Shown here: positions 49,688 through 61,471 of the stretch, piece after piece
How positions within the stretch are numbered: position 1 is the first letter of the stretch
Layout: each line of letters begins with the position of its first letter
Assembly: GCA_004154925.1 (NCBI GenBank)
Contig: QJNS01000198.1
Span: 85,370 to 149,369, forward strand
DNA from: Monosporascus cannonballus
Lineage: Eukaryota > Ascomycota > Sordariomycetes > Xylariales
DNA length: 64,000 nt
Direction of reading: 5' to 3'
Position numbers and translations under genes: made by a program
The notes under the pieces: model-generated
The model's input: the letters and a program-made list of their open reading frames with translations, nothing else
What the model was told of the DNA's origin: nothing
Databases searched by the model: none

Positions 49688-52600
49688 TTGGTGGATTTTC
49701 TTTAATTGTGTTAAACAGTAGCGCCCCAGGCGAACGCAGATTGTCTTCGAGGTCATAATTCAGGGGCTAGAAACTTAAGGCATTCACTTGGTGGTCCGCG
49801 TCTTCAAGTGTGCAACAAAACCTGTCCAAATTTTACTTAAACCCCAATTCAGTGATAGTATACCCAAAACTTTACTCAATCGTAATAGCTATATTTCGTA
49901 CTCCGTCGTGGGAGCCAGTTTAAAATCGTAGTCAAGTATTATCATTAATTATCTTTAAATTAATTCTATTGCTATTTTCATTATTATATTTGGTTGAAGC
50001 GACTACTGAAAAAGCCGTACGGCCATTTCATATCCAAGCTACTTTGGTCATAGATACCGACTACTTTGCATTTCATCACCTCTGCATTGGATAGGTATCG
50101 GACCCAGGTAGGTCTAGTCTTCAATAGTTCAACCCCTATATAAGACTAGTTATAGCTACCTCCTTTATCGCTCTCTCTGTTACAGTTGTTTTCTATGTAT
50201 AGAAAGAAGTATCAATATCCTCCGATCAGTACTTGGAAGCTTCCAAGATCAGCCAGATAAATCTACTTCTTCAGTTGCAAATGCTTCAGAGTGTATTATC
50301 AGGGTCTTTACACTAGGGGTAAGCAGATAGCTGCCTCTGGGCCCAACGAAAGGGAAAATTCCACCTCAACAGTCCCTCCCTAAATTTCCCTCCTGATATG
50401 GATGTCGGCAAATGGTAAACCTTGCCATCCAAGGACCTGTGACATTCTCAACGTCGAAACTGGAAGGCCCAAAGGTGCATGCACCCGGGAGAAGTAAAAC
50501 GCGACAGAGTGCCTTTTGGTACGAAGTGAAAGACATCAAATGGGGGCCAGCTCCCTGGACGCATCCACAACTCCTCAAGAGTCATACGTGAGCTCTCCGG
50601 TTGCCATTGCGCCAGATGTCCAACCAACATACTACCCTAGAAACTATGCAGATACCCCAGAGCCCAAAAGGCAGAGCCGCACAGACAGAAGAAGCACCGG
50701 GCAATCCAGCGACCCGCAATAAGTCTGGCAATCGCACGATTCAGGAACAAGGAATTCCGCAAGATCTATAGGCTCAGATGGAACAATATGAGAACCAGGG
50801 AGCGCACCTGATGCATCATACACATTTGCCATACAATTATTGCTATTATGGATTGGGCATCTTAAATAGAGCTTAATGTCGGCAGAAGTGCCGGGACCGT
50901 TATTGTGTTGAATCTAGAAGGGAGAGGGTAGGATTGCCCTTTCACAAAGGTGGCAGATATGCCGGGAGCACGAGTGGCTAATTATCATGTAACTTAGTGC
51001 TTGCTAATTCCTCAATGCTCGTGCTAGGGGCAGACTCTCACAACCTCTGATACCAGAAGCGGTAAAACCCCGAGGCGCAGCGGCTGAGATTCAACAGTGT
51101 ACAAAAGCCCTTACACGTGAATTATCTGAACGCTCCGGTGACAGACCTACGAAAATATCCTACGGAATTAGCAGAACTATCTCTGTAACGTGACAAAGTA
51201 AAGGAGCCTTGAGATTCACGAAGGCGGCCTATCTTTGAACCTAAAACATACTCCAACCCTTACAGGGATGTCTTCGAGACGTTGCTGTGTCGGAATAGGG
51301 GTTAAAATAGGGGTATCCAGACGACCAATATCTCTGTGTATATATAGTTGCGTAGCCTCCAAGCCTTCGGGCTGATGGCTTAGTACGGAGTCTAATGGGC
51401 ATCAAGGTGATACCGACATCTTGGATATTACCTCTGTATGCGGTGACTTCTACACGCTATCCGTGAGAATTTAGATATTTATCTGTTGTAGTATAGCCGT
51501 CGAGAAGAGAAGCCGGTCCCAAGGAAGGGTCGCCTCGTCCTGTCAGTGTCCAGAAACCGCCTCACGTGCCTCGGTTTTATGACTAGGATCCCCCCCTTGA
51601 TCCAGGAGGGGAGGCCGACCAGGGAACGCATACCGAGGAACTGGCAGCCGGAAGGGATTAGCCACATACCGGGAAGACAAAATAACTATCCATTGGCGAA
51701 CTGTCGTAAAGTTAACTCGGGATGTTGGGTTTTAGCGTTGCCGGAGTGCCGAGGATCAACAAGCAGAGAGATGAGGCCGGACTGTGAGACCATCGCCCCC
51801 CACCCTTGGGGGGCGCTTCAATCGACTACCAGAGTTACGGACACATCAAACCCAACTTTCACGAACACCTGAAGCTAATTAATGTACTATTGGCACAAAA
51901 TATTCGCGAGAGCGGATTATTAGGCTCCCATGAAGTAGCTGAGTCTCAAGCGTATGTATGCGTTCTTCAGCGGTATCGGGATGTTTCAGAATTCGGGAGG
52001 GGAGAATGGCTGGCATAAGAGCTGAAAGGCGGGAACTAACAAAACTGTAGAGCCATTGGTTATAAAGACGGTTTATTCTATAAACGATAGTTGCTACCCC
52101 ATCCCGATACTGACTGGATCTTCCAGCGCCCGAAATGAAAATTTGGAAGATTTATTGACAGATAGCAGGGTAGCATCAAAAGTGCCATTCTTTAGGAAGG
52201 AAATGCATATCATGCGGCATCTCACCACCGGTGCCGAGTATTTTCATACTTCGGATAAAACAGCGACGATTCTTTACGCTCTGAACAAGTCGAATGGGGT
52301 TACACAGCATATACGAACAATTTTAGGAGGAAATCGTAATACTGTCTCGCCTAGAGATCATGTATACATTCTCATAGCTAACGGATGAAAGTCCTGAGGC
52401 GTGTCTGAGCTGTTTATGCATAAGGTAAGATGGACTACTCCGTAGTGAGGCGAACACTATAGAGAGCTTGTGTCTCCCGGTGTTTGGGTCGAGCTTGTCT
52501 GAGTCCACGAACCATTTCAGGGGTGAACAGACTTTCCCGAGCTGAAGATGGAAACCGCTACATGCAGCAATAGCGGTGAGAACAAATGGGTCTTCGTTCC

Positions 52601-53201
52601 CGGCAGCACGTGGCCTCGGTACTGGGCCCGAGTTAGCACAATGGTCTCACAAGCCTCATGATGCTAGGAAAGTTTGATTAAGAACTCTGACTGTGAGAAG
52701 GGGCCCGCAGGGGTGGTTCACCTTACATAGGCAGCCCCGCTCCCAAAGCTATGCATGCTTCTATCAGCATAAGCAATTACAAACCCGCGTTGTGTAACGT
52801 AAGTAGATGCGTCGTAGAACAATGAAACCCGAGAAGCGTCATCACACATCCATGGGTGGATAGACATTGGGTAAGCCAACGGACCCCTACCAAGAATTCC
52901 GATTGCCGATTTAGCTGAACCCAGTTACATGACAAACTTGCTCGAGTTTGGACGGTTAACAGCCAACCGAAATCCATCGGAGTTGAATTTCCCGGCCAAG
53001 GTGAACGTGTATACCTACTTCCGCGAAGAGGGAGCAGACACGAGGGTTCGCTCATGCCGCCGTCAAGGGAGCTCCCCGTCAGCCGCTGGCAATGGACCCA
53101 GCGTGCCAACCATCTCCCCCATGGGCATCAGCTTCAACTCCCCAATCACTACCGTCACTTCCCGAATTATTATCTCCTCCGAGTCCCCAACCACCGTATC
53201 A
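49688..53201. other. Long intergenic region, no gene recognised
   Basis: 3.5 kb of mostly normal composition with an AT-rich dip at 49925-49995. The longest open frames (51546-51872 and 52056-52388, plus; 52777-53109, minus) have no recognisable motif and no start context that would decide them. Around 50130-50180 a TATATAAGACTAG stretch followed by pyrimidine-rich DNA recalls an LTR promoter, but no ends can be defined. Confidence 0.5.
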
Positions 53202-53581
53202 ATCCATACGAGACAGAACGTGAATTTAACGAGCTTCTCCTCGGTACGGCGTCATCGCACTCTTTCCGTTCGCCGGAAGAGTTTGATAGCACCGTGGCCA
53301 CAGCCAAGAGGATGCAAGACATGCCGCACCCTATCGTCTTCACGCACGGCGATTTTGCGATGCATAATGTTCTCGTGCACGACGGCCGCGTGTCAGGCTT
53401 CATTGACTGGGAGTCGGCGGGCTGGTATCCCGATTACTGGGAGTCCACCACGTCCCTGCGATGGGCCGGTAACCCCGAATGGCGTAGTCTCTTGTTGCGG
53501 CTGGGTGGCTCGAAGTACGAAAGTGAGCTGGAGTGCGAGCTTGCGATTAGAGATTTGACTGTCTACGCGTGGGTCATGTAA
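53202..53581 (+). pseudogene. Aminoglycoside phosphotransferase (APH)-like C-terminal fragment
   Basis: The frame that ends at TAA 53579-53581 encodes the C-terminal lobe of an APH/choline-kinase-like protein. It has a lead-in, NPYETEREFNELLLG, then the catalytic loop FTHGDFAMHNVLV (Brenner motif, with catalytic Asp and Asn), then GFIDWESAGWYPDYWE with the metal-binding Asp of IDWE. In fungi such proteins are numerous small-molecule kinases of unknown substrate. The ATP-binding N-lobe expected some 150-200 residues upstream is not visible in any frame of 52600-53200, though a poor in-frame reading extends back to ATG 53054. It is therefore truncated, or has diverged exons I cannot see. The active-site residues themselves are intact. 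Confidence 0.65.
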
Positions 53582-55160
53582 AGGAAGGGCAGCAATCTCG
53601 CCCTGACAAGAGGTGTTCCCCTGGAGCAGTGCCGGGTCTAGCTACATTAGTAAACCAGCAAAACGCACCGGAGACTTCTGAACGCCTCTTTCATAGATGA
53701 CATTGATGCAATAAAGATATTAGCTTCGCTAGAATGGCCACCCTCCTCAAAAAGCACTCTGCGTATTTACGTGCGTGCTCCAAGTTGTCATGTGATGCCA
53801 AGCCCTGTTGGTACCTTCTGATATTGGAAGGTTTCAGGTTCACCGACGCGCCGTTACACCCCTGAGACGATCTCCCGTTTTGGTAGCCCCAGTTGATGAA
53901 TCGGGAACAAGAACTGCGTGCCTACAGCAGGGGGCGCTTAAGTATCTGGCATATGCATGTAATTACCTACCTGGTAAGGTACTTTGCGTTCATTGCACAA
54001 TCCCTAAACCACTCTAGCACGTACTGAGGTCTTGGTCGTCGAGTGGAACACATGATTCCATTCCCCTTCTTCTGCTCCGAATCACCCGCGAATTCCCAGA
54101 TGCCGTCTCAGAAGGGGCCGAGCTTGTATCACATTCGATTTTTAGCTGATGCCGTCAGACCATGTCGACTTGTGGACCACCGAGACAATTTCTCCACCAC
54201 TGAGATACCCCTGTCCACTTTCAAACGGGCATCGTTTAAGGACATGGCTTCTGGGGTTAATGCGCTTCGCGACTCCATCCCAGCCCGTTATTATACCATA
54301 TTATATGGCATCATGAAGCGGTAGCTCGTTTTTCAAGCGCCCAATGGAGTGGAATGTACGCTGATTTGCTGAAGCCGTTCCCTCAGGGGCGTCGGTATAT
54401 TTCGAGGGCTCGCAGGGCTCGTTTTGCGGAAGCCACTCCGCTTGCGAAGCATGATGGCAGTCCCAGTCGAATATCCAAGACGCACGCACAAGCTGCTTGC
54501 ACGTGGTTTCCACCGCCACCACATCAACCTAGTGTAGATCCTGCGCTACGTAAATATAATATTGCGCTGTCTGTGCTTGCTTACCTGCATTCTCGTAGTC
54601 GGCCCTAGGTACTTGTAGCTCTCGCTGGGTGCGTTTTCTACGGGAGGAAACCTCGTATATACAATCTAGGGGACTATTATTACACGTGCCACGGCAGTGA
54701 CATCAGGTGGTCGTTTTTTCAACAAACCATTTCATGATGCTATCTCAAAGTATTAAGATCAAGTCTTATGTACTACCTAGATGTAGCTCGGGTGTATGTC
54801 ATCTTATGTAACATTCAATTGTCCCTACCTCCTTGGGGGCATCTGGTTCCCAAGTGAGTGGTTGCATGCTCTTGTTGTTGGGCATGTGCGTCAGCTACAG
54901 ATTGCTGCCTTCGAAGGAAAGACGATTAGACCTAAGAGATAGGCAGGTAAGGCGTGTTGGAGGCAGCACTATGTAAGTTGAGTCTGCACATATATATATG
55001 AATGCTGGTATGTCGTTGAGGCCAAGCACACCCCCACCAGCCTCAATGCGTCCTTCAGGGATCTAGGTAACCTTCCTGTTTTATATAGGACATGGAATTA
55101 CCCCGCCAATCCCACCTGCCGGCTTGTACCTACCTACCCACTTTGGCCCTATTTCTCACT
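53582..55160. other. Intergenic region, no gene recognised
   Basis: Normal composition. Open frames at 54043-54324 and 54354-54608 (plus) are short and unlike known families. A (TA)-rich microsatellite-like patch lies near 54990-55002. Nothing else is supported. Confidence 0.5.
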
Positions 55161-56182
55161 GTCCTTTCTTCAACGACCTACCTTGATCGGGATACTTTCC
55201 TTTACTGCGTAACATCTTGATTTGCATTTTCGACGATCATCCGTTCCCTTGCCCCTTCTTCGTCCGGTCCGCATTGGGTCAGCCGTATGTTTGTGTGTGT
55301 TTGCGCCGCTTAGAAGAGTGGCTGTTCGTCCTCCCCTTCCTTCATTGACTCTTTTTTTCAATTTTCCCCCAACTTCATCTCGTCTTGTTTTGGGGCTCCT
55401 TTTCCCCTGTGCCTTCGCTGCATCTAGTCTGTTAGTGACTGCCTTTCAATATCGAGGCTGCAGGCACCTTTAGGGATATCACCAGGTTCCTGCTTTAACG
55501 ACATTAGGTGCTTCCAAGAAAGCATAAAAAACTTAGAGTTGGATGTCCTTTTTCCGTTTCAACAAGGCACACAGAGAACGCGTTGGATGGTCCAAGTTAC
55601 CCTGCGGTTCTCTTCCGTTCAATACAATCCAAGGGCCTAGGATCATCTCGTCGACACATCTTTCTTTGGCCCTGCTCTTCGGAAACGGCATCCCCATTAG
55701 ACACGACAACGAGACAATGGGCAGCAGCTCTGTGAGACAGTAACCATTTCCCGTCATACTCGGTTTCGATTCTCATCCTGGAAACTGCGTTTCACTCTTT
55801 TCCCCTTCTCTGCTTTACCCGACAAGCTTGGCCTTGTTGCACTCAACTTTTCGTGATACCCCCGTACATACATTCATTTCGATAACCTCACCGCCGACCC
55901 CCTTGACTTTCACGTTGCCGACCGGCACCCTTGACTTTTACGTCGTTGTCGACTCACCTTCGTTTCACGCTGTTGTTGACCTCACTTTCACTTGTGGCTA
56001 ACGGAACTGCAATCCATCGCCGATCTCACTGTTCAACTCGTCATCAACTCAACTACTGCTCATCGTTGACCAGATCTTCATCGCCCCAAGGTATGTCACT
56101 TCTGCAAACACAAATGCGTGCCACTGCTCTCCCTCCCCGGATTATTCACGGGACAGAACCATTAGGCTAATTCGTACACAAG
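55161..56182 (+). promoter_or_regulatory. Pyrimidine-rich promoter and 5' leader of the CFEM gene
   Basis: From about 55160 the plus strand is strongly C/T-rich (many CTTC and CCTT runs), typical of fungal promoters and transcription start regions. A likely leader intron runs from GTATGT at about 56091 to ATTAG at about 56166, just upstream of the ATG at 56183. Open frames here are low-complexity and are not proposed as genes. Confidence 0.45.
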
Positions 56183-57485
56183 ATGTTGCTCATGGGATAT
56201 GCCGCATTGTCTGTCATCCTTGGCGTAGTCTGCGCCCAGTCAGCAGATGAAGGCAGTGCCAAGCTGATGTCCCCGTGCGCGGTACGTGAAATAATGTGCC
56301 TTCATTCTTCCTTGTCCTTCCCCTCTCCATGATCAGGCCGGGCTCTTCCCAATATGAGTTAGAAAGTCTCACATTACTCTTTTCAACATGCTCTTGCTAA
56401 TATTGGTACTCCATTAGGCCACCTGCATTAACAATGTCTTTTCGGCAGCGGACAGACTGGGATGTCAGCCCGGCGACACTCTTTGCATCTGTAAGAAGAC
56501 CCCTGAATTTGAGAATGGCATCAACGACTGTGTTATGCAGGCCTGTGTGCTGCCCTTGGGCGAACCGATCGAACAAGTCGCTCATGCGGCGGACCATGGT
56601 GCCGATCTCTGCAACGGTAAGGCGTTCTGCCCTACCCTTCATACTGCTGGCTGATTTGAAAAAGAGGCGTATTATTCTATGGGTGTCCTGCCGTATCTTG
56701 ATCCCCCATCAGAGAGCCCTACTTCCCGATCTACAAAGCCAGCTATGACTGCTGCAGAGGTGGCTGGGCCCACAGCAGCAGGCGCTCCAGTACCTGCCGC
56801 TACGAGCCTCGGCCCGAGTACAACTGCTGCTTCCCCTGCTACCGAATCGGCGGTTACTACCACTTCCGTTAGCACTGAACCGGCGCCTGATGCAACTGGG
56901 CAATCCAAGTCTCCTGAATCGGCTCCTCCCGATCCCACCGAGACTGTCGAGTCAGCGACCAGTCATGTAGGGCATCCAGTAATAACGCGTATAGTCATGT
57001 GCAGCTAACTGGTTGTTTAGCCACCTTCGGCCTCAACGACAGCTCTAACCCGGGAGCCTTCGGCAGAAGTCGCTGGGATGGCTACACCTGGCGCTGAGCC
57101 GCCCCCAGCAAAGTCGACCGAATCAGCGCCGCCACCTGGTGGGCTTCCGGTTGAAGTCAAGGCAGGCATCAGTGCTGGTGCCTGTGTTGCAGCGGTGATG
57201 GGTATCATCGTCGCCGTCTACTTGATCCTGCGACGCAAGAAGGAACAGCGCGGCAGCGACATAAAGATATCTGGCCCGCTCCCCGGCGCAGGACGCCAGT
57301 GGGCACCGGAGACTAAAACGTTGGACAACACCTTCCCGACTGCATACACGTCATCGGGACGCTCGCCCCAAACCTCGGATTCCAACGACGCCCCCGGAAG
57401 AAACTCGTACTCTTCTGAGCTTGACAGACAGGCGAGACGATATGAGGACATGCTACCGCGCGCTCAGCCCCGAATGATGATATAG
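56183..57485 (+). CDS. CFEM-domain single-pass membrane protein, 338 aa
   Basis: Four exons (56183-56281, 56418-56616, 56713-56966, 57021-57485) join in frame to 338 residues. A signal peptide (MLLMGYAALSVILGVVCAQ) is followed by a CFEM domain with all eight cysteines (32, 36, 49, 56, 58, 71, 76, 98) and the Asp before the CxC pair (GDTLCIC, Asp53), the residue that binds haem in characterised fungal CFEM proteins. A Ser/Thr/Pro/Ala-rich stalk of about 130 residues, likely O-glycosylated, leads to a transmembrane helix (about 232-254), a stop-transfer RRKK, and a cytoplasmic tail of about 80 residues. CFEM proteins act at the cell surface in haem or iron uptake, adhesion or host sensing. The single helix separates this one from the seven-helix PTH11 receptors. 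It is probably a surface sensor or haem-binding protein. Its neighbours offer no further hint. Confidence 0.88.
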
Positions 57486-60237
57486 TCAGCATTCACTTGT
57501 TGCGCATGTATGGCTACAGTCCCGTATCTGTTCTCGCTAGATTGGAGAGTGGTGATATAGAATTGGGGATGTATTCCACTCAACAGGACGGGTGATTAAC
57601 TGCTTTGGCGTCATCGCTCTGATATACTCTTGCGGTTTGAATTTCAGGAGGCGTAAGCTTAAGACCATTAGTTTTCATATCACGATGATATACAATGCCT
57701 TCCTCACCTAAGATACCAGTCATTACAGGACACAATTGTTATAGACCCGTGTGGAAAGGGATGTCAGATAGAAAACGCCAAAGAAGACAATATGTTAATA
57801 CCTTTGAAGTCCCCCCGCGTTGTGGGTAGTTGTCTCCATGGTGAATTGTGATGGTTTATTGTGTTGACGTCCGGTAGTATGTTAGTTCGAGTCCCGGCGT
57901 CAAAGCTAGTGCGACACGGCAGTCCACGGGGGTCCTCATGCTTTTATTGCCATCTTTCTACACTTTAACCTCCACTCATGATTTTGTCTTCGCAGGAAAG
58001 TTTCTTCTGGTCGATACTCGCTCCTGCCCTCGACATATGTGACTAGGAGGGTGTGATCCGTTCCGGAAGCTCTGGGGATGCTCCTGTCAGTCCGAATCGA
58101 GGAGGGACCACACGGGATCGGCAATACGACTTGAACTGCCGAGACGTGGGAATTGTACCTGGTGTATTATGGACTGGCACCTATGAACTGAACCGACCAA
58201 CTTGGACACTGTCTACAGCGAGCCTAGGAACACCCTACTTCAGGGATAGGTGGCCGATTCTCCTCCAGACTCCGTCAAGGATCAAGCTCAAGGCAGCTGG
58301 GCCGCATGCGACTGCAACGAAGCTTTCGGTTTCCGCTGCTATGGTAAACCCACGGACTCTAAACACGGCGGGAATACTCGGATGGGCCTACTCCGCAAGT
58401 CAATGTAGTCGTATACCAGCAGTACAAATCTGCACCTCATATTATAACCCCGGCATTAGCAGCTATCGTACACTCCTGCTCTCACCATGCTTGCTCCCCT
58501 CCTGAGACAAGTACGCCTCCTCCCGACAGCAACCCGGCCGCGGACAACAAAATCTCCCGGTGCTAGGTTCAGCCCCGTACGACAGGCCCAGGCAGCATTC
58601 CACTCCACTCATACGAACGGCTGCCCAAGAGCCCGGTCCAGCTCGATGCGGGATCGTCCCATCTCATTCAGCGGCAAGGCGGTAACTAAAGCGCAACAGC
58701 CCCCTTAGGAAACACAGACCGAGGGCCGGATTAGATATGTATTGGGGAAATACGGTACAGTGTTGCGATCGAATGCCCTAATAACCCCCAGCTGCTGCGG
58801 TCCAGGAGGTGGAGGCGACGACGCATGGCGGATAGACAGTCGTCGGGCTGGCAGAATAGGGGGGATCGGACCTGTGTGGTACCATATTTAGCGCCTTTTT
58901 CGCGGGCGCGGGATCCCGACTCTCTAACTAGCAGCTACCGCTCCTCCTGCTCCTCCTCCGCAGACCCAGACCCGGATCCTCGCGGAGACGGTAGTATGGT
59001 AGACGGGCTGGGCACGTGTCGACTGGCTAGACAGACCATCCGCTCGTGCCGCGCGGCCCCCGATCCAGCCAGTGCCGATTGGCTTGCTTACTACCTCCTC
59101 CCAACGCCCCCCGGTCCACCAGGGAGGCGTCGAAAGAAGGCTAAGGGGAGGTGTCGCTGGATGGGGCCCTCCTTACCCGACATCCGCGACTACAGAGGGA
59201 CGATTGCCTTGTCATTTGCCGACATAATTACAATATTGGGACCTAAGCTTCACCGCCTTCCTCTCCTCGTTACTGTTAAGACTTGAAAGAACGGGAAGGC
59301 ATGGGGGTTAGATAATGGATATGGATGTGCTTACGTACGTAATCCGGTGGCCTTGCGGATAATGCGCTTCGGAGCAAGAGGAGAATAGAGCAAAAGACTA
59401 ATCAACGTAAGTCACCTTTACCTAACCAGAATGACGAGTAACCATGCAGCTGCCACGGTAATCAAGTACTGACAGATGTCTTGAAAGAGCAACATTGCGA
59501 AACGATAGGAGCATCGTACACTAGACTGCGAATACGAGAGGCCCTCAAGTATGCCGATTTATATTCAGGGGAAATATAAATGCACGGATGAATGATTGAG
59601 GTTAGGTCCGGATCGACGAGGAAGGATGGCCTGACGAAGAGGTATGCCAGGACGACATGAACTCCCTGATATCAAATATGTAGTTGTTGATTGCGGTCAC
59701 GAATTGGCACCTCTAACCTCAGCTTCATCTTCCGTTACATCGTTTATCGATTCGTGTTAATAATGGGAGATGGAGTCCGAGACAATGGATATGCGCTTGG
59801 GAATCACGCCAAGGGGCTGGCCATGTACTGTCTTAAGGAGTCTCATCCATCCTTCAAGTGTGCCTGCTTCCCCTCCGAGTGGAAAATATCCGTTCGGATA
59901 GAAGTACCTTGGCATAATCCGGCTTTATCTAAGTGGTAGGTCGTTGAGCAAGGAAAGTAGTACCCCGCCAGCTACAACCCGGCGAGCGGCCCAGTATGCA
60001 GATTCTATCATCTGGATGGTTCAATAACAGACATATGATATGTGAGGCACTCGGTCAAAAATTGGGCCCGAAGATAAGCGGCCGACAAAGAAGCAATTTT
60101 CGGTTTGTGGTATCATTAATATATTAATGCCTCTCAAATATTGGCAGCGCTTCGTCACGCCCATCTGTCATATTATCAAACAGCCCAACAACAACAAGGC
60201 TCACTATGAGCTGCACCTCCTTCGTAGCGGATTCCCT
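57486..60237. other. Long intergenic region, no gene recognised
   Basis: 2.75 kb of normal to GC-rich DNA. The longest frame, 58825-59286 (plus, 153 codons), has a skewed Ser/Pro/Arg composition and no family resemblance, so I do not call it a gene. A phrase GTTCGAGTCCCGGCG near 57885 and another near 59345-59375 look superficially like tRNA arms but do not fold into a tRNA. A hidden small gene is possible. Confidence 0.5.
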
Positions 60238-61073
60238 TTACTCCTTAGGGAACTTGCGGAACGCATCCATGACCTTGTCGATGGGAGCGGCCAGCAGGCC
60301 CATAGCCGTCTCAAACGGAGGCCGGTCGGGCGCGCTCGGGTGACTCCGAGTAGGCACGAACATCTTGGTGCGCTGGAAGCTGGAAGCGAGATGCTTGGAG
60401 TCGGCCTCGCTCAGGGCCTGCTCGAGCTTCGGCAGGTCCGTCTCCTCCTCCTCCTGGATGTGCTCCTGGAGGTCCTTCATGAGGCTGCGGATCGTGGGCA
60501 TGAAGTCCGGAGCGCTGGCCTTCAGGTTCTGGAATGTCTTGAGCTGCTCCTTGACCTGCAGGGCATGTGCGTAAGTATCGGGTCATCATCAATCCGCCAC
60601 ACAAAGGGTGAGTATGGCGCAAAAAAAAAATTAAAATAAAAATAATTTTTTTAAAAAAATTTAAAAATAAAAAAATTAAAAAAAAATAAACTCCCTACCT
60701 TTCGGTGGTCTGCGCGATCCTTCTCGGCCAGATCCTTTCCGTCAGGGAGATGCTTCTCCATGGCGGGATACACGACGATCTCCTCGGCGATGGAGTGACG
60801 GGCTAACTCCCAGGTGAAGGCATTCTGATAGCGCTCACACTCGTCATGGTCGCTCGTGTTGACGATCTTGTTGTAGTAGTCCTCTAGTTCACGGTGATCG
60901 TGCTTGATGGCATCTGATACGCGGCCCATGTTGACGGCTGTAGCTGTAAAAGATCTTCGAGGGTAGTAGAAAGCTGGAGAGATGGGGAGTCTAGTAGGTT
61001 TGATTTGGCACAGGAGTCTGTGACACTGCATGTTAGGGGGTACGCAAGGTCCGGAGAAGAGAGAAGACTGCAA
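60238..61073 (-). CDS. HHE hemerythrin-like protein, probably mitochondrial, 230 aa
   Basis: Two exons on the minus strand (61073-60699 and 60555-60238) join in phase to 230 residues. The hemerythrin cation-binding fold is a four-helix bundle that binds a di-iron centre. Its ligand motifs are seen in order: AIKHDHREL, WELARHSIAEEIVVYPAME, RADHRKV and LMKDLQEHIQEEEETDLP. In fungi such proteins are linked to iron, oxygen or NO handling. The N-terminus is basic and hydroxylated, ending RRSFTATAVNMG before the domain, a plausible mitochondrial presequence. The start is uncertain: ATG 61073 or, giving a more typical presequence, ATG 61031. The 143-bp intron contains an A/T-only tract of about 70 bp. 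The tail ends FRKFPKE. It is transcribed towards the long intergenic region, with no obvious partner gene. Confidence 0.85.
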
Positions 61074-61471
61074 GGTATGGCCAATATATACCCGTGCCTG
61101 CTTCTTTCACACGGGTAGTATGTCCTGGAGTAATAGTTACGTGCCTTGCCCGTCAAAGCTCCCGGACCATGCCTGGCTCGGTCCAATAGCGAGCACCATA
61201 CCGTATTTCTCATTACTGCAGGTGACCATGATAATGACGTCTAAGGTTCCCCCCCCCGCGTAGGTTTCATGTCAAAGCGAAATGAACGCCGCAACACCAA
61301 GAGAGTCTCGTCACCAGTACGTAAGAAGGCGACGAATCACAGCCAAGACATTATAAAGTCTCCGGATTAAGCCCCTGCACTATGCGCCTTCGCGGGCATT
61401 TGTTATTACCAATTTCGGATGTTGTCTTCCAAGGGCAGCAGGAGTCTCTGCCCGGGGGCGTGCAGTCATTA
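61074..61471. other. Upstream region of the hemerythrin gene
   Basis: About 400 bp between the hemerythrin start and the inverted-repeat element. It should contain the hemerythrin promoter. No gene or clear motif seen. Confidence 0.45.

Noticed and set aside
51288..51360. TGTCGGAATAGGGG, resembling the start of the Copia A LTR
   Set aside because: Similarity stops after about 30 bp, and no LTR end or target duplication could be found.
57870..57900. GTTCGAGTCCCGGCG, resembling a tRNA T-loop
   Set aside because: The T-stem does not pair and no acceptor, D or anticodon arm fits upstream.
58825..59286. 153-codon plus-strand frame starting with ATG
   Set aside because: Ser/Pro/Arg-skewed, with no domain or intron structure; insufficient support for a gene.
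59340..59400. TGGCCTTGCGGATAATGCGC, resembling a tRNA-Arg D-arm
   Set aside because: No T-arm or acceptor stem within the expected distance; at best a degraded copy.
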